NCBI RefSeq assembly: GCF_947491715.1
Contig: NZ_CANLKR010000013.1
Span: 1 to 64,000, forward strand
Length of the DNA: 64,000 nucleotides
Reading direction: 5' to 3'
Source of the DNA: an uncultured Shewanella sp.
GTDB lineage: Bacteria; Pseudomonadota; Gammaproteobacteria; Enterobacterales; Shewanellaceae
This document shows, piece after piece, positions 9,239 to 18,321 of the stretch (position 1 is the stretch's first letter; each line of letters begins with the position of its first letter). The position numbers and the translations under genes are program-made. The notes beneath the pieces were generated by a model that was not told the origin of the DNA, did no database searches, and was given only the letters and a program-made list of their open reading frames with translations.

Positions 9239-10495
9239 TTAAGCATAAACAGGGAACTGCGCACATAATTCCAAAGCTTGCTGCTTAACGCGCTCAATCG
9301 TCTCTGTATTGCTGATATCATCTAAAATATCACACATCCAATTTGCCAATTCTATCGCCTGTGCCTCTTTAAAACCACGACGGGTTATTGCCGGTGAACC
9401 TATACGTAGACCTGAAGTCACAAAAGGTGAGCGAGGATCGTTCGGTACCGAATTTTTATTCACGGTAATATTGGCAAGTCCCAATGCCGCATCGGCATCT
9501 TTACCTGTGATATCTTTATTGATCAAATCGAGCAAAAATAGATGATTATCTGTGCCACCTGAGACAACATTAAAACCACGTTCAATAAAAGTATTAGCCA
9601 TCGCTTGTGCGTTAACCACGACTTGTTTTTGATAAACGGTAAATTCAGGTTCTAATGCTTCTTTAAACGCCACCGCTTTAGCTGCGATAACATGCATCAA
9701 AGGTCCACCTTGACCACCAGGAAACACGGCAGAATTTAATTTTTTATAAATCGCTTCATCATCAATAGCCGATAAAATGAGTCCACCACGTGGACCGGCT
9801 AAGGTTTTATGCGTGGTCGTTGTCACGACATGCGCATGCGGTAAAGGACTGGGATAAATACCTGCCGCCACTAATCCCGCTACGTGTGCCATATCAACAA
9901 ATAAATAAGCACCGACTTTATCCGCTATTTCACGAAATTTAGCCCAATCAATAATGCCTGAATAAGCACTAAAACCACCGATGATCATCTTCGGCTTATG
10001 CTCAACCGCTAAACGTTCAATTTCAGCGTAATCAATTTTACCTGTGGTTTCATCAATGCCGTATTGCACGGCATTATACAATTTGCCAGAAAAACTCACA
10101 TGGGAGCCATGGGTTAAATGACCACCATGGGCTAAGCTCATGCCAAGCACGGTATCGCCACCTTCAAGTAACGACATAAAAACAGCTGCATTGGCTTGAG
10201 AACCAGAGTGAGGTTGCACATTGGCATAAGTCGCACCAAATAGCGCTTTAGCACGGGAAATAGCCAATTCTTCAGCAATATCCACATACTCACAACCACC
10301 ATAGTAACGTTTACCTGGATAGCCTTCCGCATATTTGTTGGTTAACTGTGAGCCTTGTGCTTCTAACACACGAGGACTCGCATAGTTTTCAGAAGCAATA
10401 AGCTCAATATGCTCTTCTTGACGACGGGTTTCATTTTCTATGGCTTCGAATAATTGGGGATCGAAATCCGCAATATTCATGTCTCTTTTCAGCAT
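9239..10495 (-). CDS. glyA: serine hydroxymethyltransferase
   Basis: This PLP enzyme interconverts serine and glycine and loads tetrahydrofolate with one-carbon units. The cofactor-lysine motif [16 protein letters not shown] is present near residue 225, along with the substrate-binding segment [20 protein letters not shown]. The length of 418 residues fits bacterial GlyA. It ends at a strong terminator before nrdR. Confidence 0.97.
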   Translation of the reverse strand: MLKRDMNIADFDPQLFEAIENETRRQEEHIELIASENYASPRVLEAQGSQLTNKYAEGYPGKRYYGGCEYVDIAEELAISRAKALFGATYANVQPHSGSQANAAVFMSLLEGGDTVLGMSLAHGGHLTHGSHVSFSGKLYNAVQYGIDETTGKIDYAEIERLAVEHKPKMIIGGFSAYSGIIDWAKFREIADKVGAYLFVDMAHVAGLVAAGIYPSPLPHAHVVTTTTHKTLAGPRGGLILSAIDDEAIYKKLNSAVFPGGQGGPLMHVIAAKAVAFKEALEPEFTVYQKQVVVNAQAMANTFIERGFNVVSGGTDNHLFLLDLINKDITGKDADAALGLANITVNKNSVPNDPRSPFVTSGLRIGSPAITRRGFKEAQAIELANWMCDILDDISNTETIERVKQQALELCAQFPVYA

Positions 10496-10922
10496 TGCTC
10501 ACTCCAGCTGTCAATTCTCTTGATAAGGTTGCGCGCTATTCTACTCCGCAATTGAACACAATCCCAGCCTTAACACATGAAAATACCGCCTAGTTAACCT
10601 GATTTTGATTCAAGTTGCGTAGCAAATAACAAACTCAATATTCGCCTGTAAAAACAGTGCAAGTATTTTTCTTTATAACCCATCAAAATCAAAATAGACA
10701 AAACGATAAATATCACTATTAGTCAAAATCTTAATTAAAACCCAATTCATTAGTAAACTAAAGCCAAACCTCAAAAGTAAACCACATTTTCACTCCACCG
10801 GCTCGACTAAATAAAATTGTCGCTAACAGGCTTAGTGTGGCACCTTTTTAAAGCTGAACTTGAGTCAATCCATGTCAATATGAGAAGATGAGATCATCAC
10901 TATTCATTACCATGGAATTCAA
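10496..10922. other. divergent intergenic region between glyA and ettA
   Basis: This 427-base AT-rich gap must hold the promoters of glyA (minus) and ettA (plus). I see no convincing hairpin, repeat or known operator in it. GGAATTCAA just before 10923 gives a weak ribosome site for ettA. Confidence 0.5.
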
Positions 10923-12590
10923 ATGGCTCAGTTTGTCTATAGCATGCTGCGGGTCGGTAAAATTGTCCCCCCTAAAAAACAAATTCTAAAAGATATTTCC
11001 CTTAGTTTTTACCCTGGCGCCAAAATTGGTGTGTTAGGCCTTAATGGCTCAGGTAAATCGACACTGTTAAAGATTATGGCTGGACTGGACACCGAAATAG
11101 AAGGTGAAGCCCGTCCTATGCAAGATCTTAAAATTGGTTATTTACCACAAGAGCCAAAACTCGATCCGCAGCAAACGGTTCGAGAAGCCGTTGAAGAAGC
11201 CGTATCTGTAGCTAAAAATGCCCTCACTCGCCTCGATGAAGTTTATGCGCTTTATGCCGAACCTGATGCCGATTTTGATGCCCTTGCGAAAGAACAAGGC
11301 CAACTCGAAGCCATTATTCAAGCGCAAGATGCTCACAATCTAGATAACGCATTAGAGCGAGCCGCCAATGCACTTCGCTTACCTGATTGGGATGAGAAAA
11401 TTGCCGTGTTATCGGGCGGTGAGCGTCGCCGTGTGGCAATTTGTCGCTTACTGCTTGAGCGCCCTGACATGTTATTACTCGATGAACCCACCAACCATTT
11501 AGATGCAGAATCCGTCGCTTGGTTAGAGCGCTTCTTACAAGATTATACCGGTACGGTTGTCGCTATTACCCATGATAGATATTTCTTAGACAATGCAGCA
11601 GGCTGGATATTAGAGTTAGACAGGGGTGAAGGTATTCCTTGGGAAGGCAATTATTCATCTTGGCTTGAACAAAAAGATGCGCGTTTACAACAAGAGTCGG
11701 CCACCGAAAGTGCTCGTCAAAAAACCATTCAAAAAGAACTTGAATGGGTGCGTCAAGGCAGTAAGGGTCGACAATCTAAAGGCAAGGCTCGTATGGCTCG
11801 CTTTGAAGAATTAAACACCAATGATTACCAAAAACGAAATGAAACCAATGAGCTATTTATTCCGCCTGGACCTCGTTTAGGCGATAAAGTCATAGAAGTC
11901 ACTAACCTGACAAAATCCTATGGCGATCGTATTCTCATTGATGATTTAAGCTTTTCAGTACCAAAAGGGGCAATTGTCGGCATTATTGGTGCCAACGGCG
12001 CAGGTAAATCAACCCTGTTCAAAATGATTTCAGGCACCGAGTCCCCTGACAGCGGCAGTGTTGAACTGGGTACATCAGTCCAAATTGCTTCGGTTGAGCA
12101 GTTCCGTGATTCCATGAATGATAAGAACACAGTTTGGCAGGAAATTTCAGATGGGCAAGATATTATGCGCATCAATAATACCGAAATCCCCAGCCGTGCT
12201 TATGTTGGACGCTTTAACTTCCGCGGAGGAGACCAACAAAAAATCATCGGCACCTTGTCCGGCGGTGAACGCAACCGAGTGCATTTAGCCAAATTGCTTC
12301 AAGCGGGCGGCAATGTCTTATTACTCGATGAGCCAACCAATGATCTAGATGTCGAAACCTTAAGGGCACTAGAAGAAGCCCTATTGGAATTTCCCGGTTG
12401 TGCCATGGTGATTTCTCATGACCGTTGGTTCCTTGATAGAATTGCCACCCATATTCTCGATTATCGAGATGAAGGTAAAGTCAACTTCTATGAAGGTAAT
12501 TACACTGAATACTCTGCTTGGTTAAAAGACACTATGGGTAGCGATGTTGTTGAGCCCCATCGTTTACGCTATAAACGCATGAGTAAATAA
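10923..12590 (+). CDS. ettA: energy-dependent translational throttle protein EttA
   Basis: EttA is an ABC-F ATPase that binds the ribosomal E site and gates the first elongation step according to ATP/ADP ratio. Two ABC domains are present without membrane segments. The first has Walker A GLNGSGKST, signature LSGGERRRVA and Walker B LLLDEPTNHLD. The second has GANGAGKST, LSGGERNRVH and LLLDEPTNDLD. The arm and linker lie between them. The length of 555 residues equals E. coli EttA, and the opening MAQFVYSMLRVGKIVPPKK is nearly the same. Confidence 0.96.
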   Translation: MAQFVYSMLRVGKIVPPKKQILKDISLSFYPGAKIGVLGLNGSGKSTLLKIMAGLDTEIEGEARPMQDLKIGYLPQEPKLDPQQTVREAVEEAVSVAKNALTRLDEVYALYAEPDADFDALAKEQGQLEAIIQAQDAHNLDNALERAANALRLPDWDEKIAVLSGGERRRVAICRLLLERPDMLLLDEPTNHLDAESVAWLERFLQDYTGTVVAITHDRYFLDNAAGWILELDRGEGIPWEGNYSSWLEQKDARLQQESATESARQKTIQKELEWVRQGSKGRQSKGKARMARFEELNTNDYQKRNETNELFIPPGPRLGDKVIEVTNLTKSYGDRILIDDLSFSVPKGAIVGIIGANGAGKSTLFKMISGTESPDSGSVELGTSVQIASVEQFRDSMNDKNTVWQEISDGQDIMRINNTEIPSRAYVGRFNFRGGDQQKIIGTLSGGERNRVHLAKLLQAGGNVLLLDEPTNDLDVETLRALEEALLEFPGCAMVISHDRWFLDRIATHILDYRDEGKVNFYEGNYTEYSAWLKDTMGSDVVEPHRLRYKRMSK

Positions 12591-12608
12591 ACAATAATTG
12601 TTATAACC

Positions 12609-12642
12609 AAACCACTTGAAGATGCCTGTTTTCAAGTGGTTT
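12609..12642. terminator. bidirectional terminator between ettA and the FHA gene
   Basis: AAACCACTTGAA at 12609-12620 pairs perfectly with TTCAAGTGGTTT at 12631-12642 around a ten-base loop. The hairpin sits between converging ettA and the minus-strand FHA gene, so it probably ends both transcripts. Confidence 0.85.
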
Positions 12643-12648
12643 AATCAT

Positions 12649-13617
12649 TTAATTCAATCTCGCTGGCTTACCTTTCTGCTGAATACTGGGTTCTAAGGTT
12701 AACCCACCAAAAATATCCATTCCAACGGGCCTAAAACGAATTTCCCCACAACGCCGCTCGATTAATGTCGACAACTGCTCAGCATCAGGATAACGGGCCG
12801 ATAATTGCTTTCTAAATCGATAAATATGGATATTCATGTGATTTTCGCTTTGGCCTAACATCTGACAGAGTACGGTTTTATCTAACCAACCTTTTTCTGC
12901 ATCACAAACGCCCAATTGACTGTCTTCGAGTGATTTACGCGCCAATAATAAGAGTACGTAATGATGATTACGCTCGCCTAAATCAATAGGCGTCTCATCT
13001 AATAAAAGCGTGACCGACACATGTTCTTCATTTTGACTCACATCAAAAATAAAACGAATATCTTCAAATAGTAACGGCTTATCATCATTTACAATATCCG
13101 TCTCAATACTCGCCGTACCATCCACAAAACGCCATTGACACTGAGAGGTGCCGACACAATCCCCTGTTTTTAAAGCCACAGTACCGGCTTGGGTTTCACA
13201 TAACCATTGGCCTTGAGAAGGATAAATCGACACTTCAGGGGAGGCTTCCGATGGCAACACCGTAATTGCACCAAGATGAATGGTCTCTAATCCTAAGGTT
13301 AAGGGCAATAACACACTCTTAGGTGCGCTTAACTCTTTCACGAACCAGCCTTCCACATTTAAAGAACCAAATTTAATGATATCACCTTGGGTTAATGGAG
13401 TTTTACTGTTTTTTTCAAGCCGCTGGCTGTTTACAAAAGTGCCATTGGTACTGGTATCTTGTAAAATCCAACGCTCTCCATCCCAAATCACAACCGCATG
13501 TGTTCTAGAGGCCTCCATATTAGTTAACTGGGTCGCAGCGGTAGGATGACGACCAAAAACATGCTGAGGTTGTAATAATACGCTATTGCCTGTGGCTTCA
13601 TTAAACATGCTCGCCAT
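12649..13617 (-). CDS. FHA domain-winged helix regulator of the TOMM cluster
   Basis: The N-terminal forkhead-associated domain (about residues 1-95) shows the phosphothreonine-binding landmarks: G22-R23, S37-R38-T39-H40 and N58-G59-T60. A less recognisable middle follows. The C-terminal part (about 195-305) resembles an OmpR-like winged helix, with GWLDKTVLCQMLG and a recognition-helix-like stretch IHIYRFRKQLSARYP. This suggests a DNA-binding protein whose activity depends on binding phosphorylated protein. The likely partner is the Ser/Thr kinase encoded at the other end of the cluster. GGGAG seven bases upstream fixes the start. The 10-bp tandem repeats lie 75 bases upstream of its start. 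The winged-helix assignment is from pattern only. Confidence 0.78.
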   Translation of the reverse strand: MASMFNEATGNSVLLQPQHVFGRHPTAATQLTNMEASRTHAVVIWDGERWILQDTSTNGTFVNSQRLEKNSKTPLTQGDIIKFGSLNVEGWFVKELSAPKSVLLPLTLGLETIHLGAITVLPSEASPEVSIYPSQGQWLCETQAGTVALKTGDCVGTSQCQWRFVDGTASIETDIVNDDKPLLFEDIRFIFDVSQNEEHVSVTLLLDETPIDLGERNHHYVLLLLARKSLEDSQLGVCDAEKGWLDKTVLCQMLGQSENHMNIHIYRFRKQLSARYPDAEQLSTLIERRCGEIRFRPVGMDIFGGLTLEPSIQQKGKPARLN

Positions 13618-13691
13618 AATCTCTCCCTAACTGGACTCATTTTCTACTGAATTTTATTACCCTATATTATGTGAGATCTGATTAAAGTAAG

Positions 13692-13731
13692 CTATTACAT
13701 CCTATTACATCCTATTACATCCTATTACACT
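13692..13731. promoter_or_regulatory. four 10-bp tandem repeats, candidate operator
   Basis: The unit ctattacatc occurs three times perfectly and once as ctattacact (13692-13731). A 10-bp spacing puts every unit on the same face of the helix, which suits cooperative binding by a winged-helix protein. The array lies just downstream of the YcaO stop and upstream of the FHA-winged-helix gene, so autoregulation is a reasonable inference. Confidence 0.6.
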
Positions 13732-13745
13732 TGATACCCATCATG

Positions 13746-16139
13746 TTAAATGTACAGCCAATGCTGATTTATCGATGTTTCATTTAGGGCCTGCTGTCTG
13801 TACTTTAATGCTACGGGTAATTGATATAAACGCTGATTGCCCAGTTGTGGCCAAATATGGCATAAACCAGGTACCATGACTTTCACCGTTTTCAGCATGA
13901 TCTCACCATGACTGTAATTATAAACACTGATCTCAAACCCTAACGTTTTAAATCTGGATACCAGCGCCTCAATAATCTTATCCAATGTCTGATCTGCTTG
14001 GTCAATTATCGGACAACAAACACTATGTCTATGCAGGTTTTCTTGAGCTTGCCCTTGAGGATAAAGGTACTTTGCATCGATAATGGCATTAAAATCAAAT
14101 GGCGCACTGTGTCTATTGGCAATGAGCTGTAATTGACATAACTCTGTCAACGCACGCTCAGCGGCTATTTCAGGCTGTAAATGACAGCCAAAGCCTAAAA
14201 TAAACTGCCCAGTCAACACATGTTTCCCTATTGCGGCCATCACAGGTACACCCAGATCATGGGTTAAGTCTAATACCCAAAAATCATACCCCCCGTTACG
14301 GGCTTGTTGATTGACAATATCCTGATTATCAATATTATCCCAATCCTCACTATTTCCTGTACTTGATGATAACGTCACTTTCAATTTATTAAATCTTGCC
14401 TGATCAATACGCGATAAATCAAACTCAGGACACACTAATCGGTTATACCACCAAATCGCCACCGCATCTCGTTCAATGAGTTCAAACAAACCTTGTAAAA
14501 TGGCTTCTTCAACGGTATTTCCTGCAGCGCAACCATTAGAATGCCATCGACCATATTGCATATCATCAAAGGGTAACTGACTCGCCCCTAAACTCATGGG
14601 GAAATAGACCCACTCATTATGAGTTAGAGACCAACTGGGTAACCAATGAATGGCTTGTCCCTTATAACGGTTAACGGAGTGATCTTTGTCTACTTTTGTA
14701 TGTTGTTTCTGCTCAAATGCATCATATTGAGACTCACTAAAAGGATGCAAGCAATGAAAATCAAAATACCGCAGGTTAGCCGCTTTCAGTGCTTGAAGGG
14801 AGCATCGCAATACAGGTAACTCTTTTTGATAAATCGCGCAATAACGCTCAATGGCTTCCGACAGTCCACTGGCTTTAGATTGTTCTGTACACACCCCTTT
14901 ACCTAGACAAATTTGCACAAAACGCTCATTAGCCTCACTATTTGTTAAATTAAGGGGACGAAAAAAGCCCGTTCTATAAACATGAATGGGATGACTGCTC
15001 TTTTGATTTAACTGGGTTAAATGATTAATCACACCCGTGATAGGACTCACTAATGTCATTAAACGATTAACGCTGCAACGCGCATTCACCACTCTTAATC
15101 CCCCTTCGACATCAGGACAACTCAACTCTTGCGCCAGATGAATAGGAGATTGCAGATCCGGGTAAAATAGTTCACGGCTTTTTAATTCATGGTTAACAGG
15201 GTGAGATAAAAAAGTATTATGCTCAGGCTCATATGCCCAAAGCACGTCCTCGTCCAAGGTTAACTGCTTAGCTAACAGTTGACTCACCTTGTTCGCCATT
15301 CGAGCCAAAAAACCCTTTTGCTGATAAGACTGATTCAATACTGACATGTCTGCACATACAGGATAAACATGACAAACATGAGGCCATTTGAGTTCAAGCC
15401 ATTGCTTAATGGGCTGATTAGCCAGCAATCGTCTTTGAAAGCGCAAAAAAAACTCAATGTTTTTTAATGTAAAACAAGGGCTAAGCCATAACCTGTCAGG
15501 ATCAATTTGCACCACAAAAAAACAAGAGCTTAAGGTTAACTTGACCACGCGAGGATCCAGCATGTCATCCACTAAAACAAGACTAATCTCTAACGCTTGC
15601 CACCCCTCAACCAGCGAACCTAATTCACGGTAAAACCCTAACATCCATTCATCGACTATTCGCTTAGGCAATGCCGATAAACTCAGGAGTTGAATTTTAT
15701 CGGTAACGCACTTAATCAGTGGCTTAATACGCTTGTCTTGTCGATACTCAGGCTGGCAATACTCTGGTTTACAATACTCTGGCACCACATTGTCTTCAAG
15801 CAGGAGTGATTGATTGATCAGTTGGGTCACTTGTTCATCAAATTGCATCATAGCCTTACGCACAATAGCAACATCAATAGACTCATAATGCCTTTTAATG
15901 CACTGATAAATTCCCCCCATTTTACTTTCATCTTTAATCAAAGCAAAAAAAGGAAATTGCTGCGCCGTTAATAGCCACTGCTGTGTTGATGACACCAAAA
16001 AAACATCATCATTTTTCAGCACATAAACATTAAACTTAGGGTGCCATTGAATACTATTGGCGAGAGTGGCGCCAAGTTGACACAATGGAAAGTCTACAGT
16101 ATTCGGCGCCTTCTCATCCCAAATAGCATCAAGCATCAT
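13746..16139 (-). CDS. fused TOMM cyclodehydratase (C-like domain plus YcaO domain)
   Basis: YcaO proteins use ATP to cyclise Cys, Ser or Thr of a precursor peptide into azolines. The C-terminal half (about residues 355-797) carries the YcaO ATP-binding motifs: SKASGLSEAIERYC at 421-434 and NGCAAGNTVEEAI from 535, continuing into GLFELIERDA. The N-terminal 340 residues are divergent and in the position of the precursor-binding C protein, so this looks like a C-D fusion. The usual proline-rich (PxPxP) C-terminus is absent; the protein ends NQHWLYI. A PEYCKPEYCQPEYR repeat lies at 120-133. The gene overlaps the upstream amidohydrolase by 11 bases, with GGAG supporting the start. No dehydrogenase gene is nearby. 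Confidence 0.88.
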   Translation of the reverse strand: MMLDAIWDEKAPNTVDFPLCQLGATLANSIQWHPKFNVYVLKNDDVFLVSSTQQWLLTAQQFPFFALIKDESKMGGIYQCIKRHYESIDVAIVRKAMMQFDEQVTQLINQSLLLEDNVVPEYCKPEYCQPEYRQDKRIKPLIKCVTDKIQLLSLSALPKRIVDEWMLGFYRELGSLVEGWQALEISLVLVDDMLDPRVVKLTLSSCFFVVQIDPDRLWLSPCFTLKNIEFFLRFQRRLLANQPIKQWLELKWPHVCHVYPVCADMSVLNQSYQQKGFLARMANKVSQLLAKQLTLDEDVLWAYEPEHNTFLSHPVNHELKSRELFYPDLQSPIHLAQELSCPDVEGGLRVVNARCSVNRLMTLVSPITGVINHLTQLNQKSSHPIHVYRTGFFRPLNLTNSEANERFVQICLGKGVCTEQSKASGLSEAIERYCAIYQKELPVLRCSLQALKAANLRYFDFHCLHPFSESQYDAFEQKQHTKVDKDHSVNRYKGQAIHWLPSWSLTHNEWVYFPMSLGASQLPFDDMQYGRWHSNGCAAGNTVEEAILQGLFELIERDAVAIWWYNRLVCPEFDLSRIDQARFNKLKVTLSSSTGNSEDWDNIDNQDIVNQQARNGGYDFWVLDLTHDLGVPVMAAIGKHVLTGQFILGFGCHLQPEIAAERALTELCQLQLIANRHSAPFDFNAIIDAKYLYPQGQAQENLHRHSVCCPIIDQADQTLDKIIEALVSRFKTLGFEISVYNYSHGEIMLKTVKVMVPGLCHIWPQLGNQRLYQLPVALKYRQQALNETSINQHWLYI

Positions 16140-17370
16140 CTAGCGCTCCCTCACACACTTCCCCTTTTTGCATTTCTTTATCAGCATCTTGGCCTGCTGG
16201 TATCGAATCCTGTTCACGTTGAGCATCATCCATGGCGAGTTCATAAAAATCCCTTCCGTTATTTTCAAGAATATCAAGCCGTTCTTGAGCCGTTAATTCG
16301 CAGAGCTGCTCTTGCATATCCAATGTCGAAAAATGCTGATGATCCGGATGAGGAAAATCACTACCAAATAGCAATTTTTTGTGGCCAATCACATTAATGA
16401 CTTCGGACAGACAAGGCTCTCCCAACTCAAGCGTCACCCAACATTGGCGTTTAAAATAAGCGGAAGGCCGCATCTTAATATTTTCATCCACTAGGCTTGG
16501 AAACTCTGGAAAACAAATATTATCTAATCGCCATAACCAATGAGGTACCCATGAAGCACCTGCCTCTAAGAAACCAAACTTAAGACGAGGATGACGCTCA
16601 AAGACACCTGACTCTAATAAAGACACAAAAGCCATTTGCGCTTCCATGGGGTGAGAACACGCATGCAATGCAAACCTGGAATGAAAACGATCTGTGCCAA
16701 CGGTCGATGCATGCAAATTTGTCCCACCATGAATAGCAATGGCAATGTTATGCTGCTCAGCCATTTCCCAAAACGGCGCATAATCTCTGTGACCTAAACT
16801 TCGCTTGGCGATCACTTCAGGCCTCAAGGTAATCGCTGTCCAGCCATTGTCGATGACTTGAGTGAGCTGCTTTAATAGACTATCAGGTTGATGACGACTG
16901 ATAAGCCCCACCGCTTTTAACCGCTGCGGATCCATTGCACAATATTGCTTTAACCAACGATTATAGGCATCGGCATAAGCCAAAGACACCTCAGCTGGAA
17001 GTAAGGCATGATTCACAATATACATGGCAAAAGTGGGAAATAAACAAGCCCATTGAATTTGAGCACTATCCATACTGTCCAATTGCGTCGATGCTGACAT
17101 GGCGTTAAGCCGTTGTTCAATACTGCGATTGTTTAATTGGCTACTGGCAAGTTTTAATGCACTCCCCCAGTGAAACAACAAAGGAAAAGGTCCAATGGCA
17201 AAGGTGGGCAATACCGGCAATGTTTGCCCACTATGATTGACATGTGTCAACGACTCAGTCACTTCTTCAATTAAATGAAGGGGAAATTGCTTAAATATAA
17301 TAGGATCAACATATTTGGCCCACATTTCAATGGGCTCAATGACATGCCTGTCAGCATCATAAAGAATCAT
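16129..17370 (-). CDS. amidohydrolase-2 family hydrolase in the TOMM cluster
   Basis: A 413-residue TIM-barrel metal-dependent hydrolase of the amidohydrolase_2 type. Likely metal and catalytic residues are in DADRHVIEP at the N-terminus, AIHGG near residue 213, ACSHPMEAQMAF near 235 and FGSDFPHPD near 337. Amidohydrolases of this kind accompany TOMM clusters with kinase-cyclase genes in Burkholderia as I recall them. Their reaction is not known to me. The last about 35 residues are acidic, Gln/Glu-rich and probably disordered. Its 3' end overlaps the YcaO gene, implying translational coupling and a shared job. It follows the precursor gene after a terminator. Confidence 0.82.
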   Translation of the reverse strand: MILYDADRHVIEPIEMWAKYVDPIIFKQFPLHLIEEVTESLTHVNHSGQTLPVLPTFAIGPFPLLFHWGSALKLASSQLNNRSIEQRLNAMSASTQLDSMDSAQIQWACLFPTFAMYIVNHALLPAEVSLAYADAYNRWLKQYCAMDPQRLKAVGLISRHQPDSLLKQLTQVIDNGWTAITLRPEVIAKRSLGHRDYAPFWEMAEQHNIAIAIHGGTNLHASTVGTDRFHSRFALHACSHPMEAQMAFVSLLESGVFERHPRLKFGFLEAGASWVPHWLWRLDNICFPEFPSLVDENIKMRPSAYFKRQCWVTLELGEPCLSEVINVIGHKKLLFGSDFPHPDHQHFSTLDMQEQLCELTAQERLDILENNGRDFYELAMDDAQREQDSIPAGQDADKEMQKGEVCEGALDDA

Positions 17371-17419
17371 TTGATAACATCCTTATTTTATTATTCTTTG
17401 GTAATTTACTAGCGGATAC

Positions 17420-17456
17420 AAAAAGCCTTTTTTCCAACGTGCTAAAAGGCTTTTTT
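17420..17456 (-). terminator. intrinsic terminator between precursor and maturation genes
   Basis: AAAAAGCCTTTT at 17420-17431 and AAAAGGCTTTTTT at 17444-17456 form a strong hairpin with a T-rich tail in either direction. It sits after the precursor stop and before the amidohydrolase start on the minus strand. This arrangement commonly yields much more precursor mRNA than enzyme mRNA in RiPP operons. Confidence 0.85.
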
Positions 17457-17466
17457 CATAGAGTGA

Positions 17467-18294
17467 TTAACAGCAAGTAAAAGGGTAGGAATTACCATCA
17501 TCATTGTAAGCGGCTAATGCGATAGGAAGCATCGCCTTATCACTTTGCTTTGTATTAAGGTTGTGTGGCTTTTTCGGCTTACCAAGTGAAATAACATTCG
17601 CGGGGTATTGACTATCACAATCACATCCACTCTTAAGATCAAACCGTTTATTATCTTTAAAATTGAGACTAAAATTCCAAGGATTATTATAACCAAACCA
17701 CTTAGATAAAATCGGCGTTTTATCTAAAAAATTTCCCTTTCCATTTATAATATTAGCTTTGAAATCATCATCTTCCCAATAAAGTGAAATGGCCCGTAAT
17801 ACCACAGCCGAGAAGTCTAACAAATCAAAGTCTGCAACTCCCATGGTCAATAGACTGGGAATAGGAATATGCTTTTCATTAAGTAAATCAATAATCACTT
17901 GCTGACTTGCTTCATCAAACAACATTTCAAAGTTAGATTTTATTTTTCCCATAAAAGTCGGAAAAATAAAATTATACTTTGCTAAAGCTTCCACTCTATG
18001 ATCAACACCTGGATCTTCTGGAAAATAAATCATTAAACGATCGTCGTCTCCTACCCAGCGACCGGTTTTAATCGGATCCCAATGTAAATCATGTCCATCA
18101 TCCTTCAAGAAATTAATCACTAAATTTTTCCATGGATTAATAAACTGCTTCGGCGTACCTGAATGATCCTCTAAAAACGTTAAAATATTAGTTTCACCTT
18201 CTTTATAAAATGAATCTGAAAACTTAGGGTCAACCCATGATTTTGCCACTGCCGATAAATAAGCTGTTTTAAAACTTAGAATAGTATTACTCAT
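17467..18294 (-). CDS. putative TOMM (RiPP) precursor, long-leader type
   Basis: A 275-residue protein without an enzyme motif that I recognise. All four cysteines are in the last 52 residues (C224, C226, C274, C275), in segments SGCDCDS and the extreme end SYPFTCC. The preceding about 220 residues are acidic and aromatic-rich, like a folded leader. This resembles the BMA_0021/BMA_0022 family of large TOMM precursors known from Burkholderia and, as I recall, Shewanella. Candidate heterocyclisable residues in the tail also include S222, S228, T248, S251, S269 and T273. It is encoded between the kinase gene (27 bases away) and a terminator followed by the YcaO operon. Family membership is from memory and needs a profile search. 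Confidence 0.8.
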   Translation of the reverse strand: MSNTILSFKTAYLSAVAKSWVDPKFSDSFYKEGETNILTFLEDHSGTPKQFINPWKNLVINFLKDDGHDLHWDPIKTGRWVGDDDRLMIYFPEDPGVDHRVEALAKYNFIFPTFMGKIKSNFEMLFDEASQQVIIDLLNEKHIPIPSLLTMGVADFDLLDFSAVVLRAISLYWEDDDFKANIINGKGNFLDKTPILSKWFGYNNPWNFSLNFKDNKRFDLKSGCDCDSQYPANVISLGKPKKPHNLNTKQSDKAMLPIALAAYNDDGNSYPFTCC

Positions 18295-18321
18295 AGCTCA
18301 CCTTATTTTTGATAAGTATTA

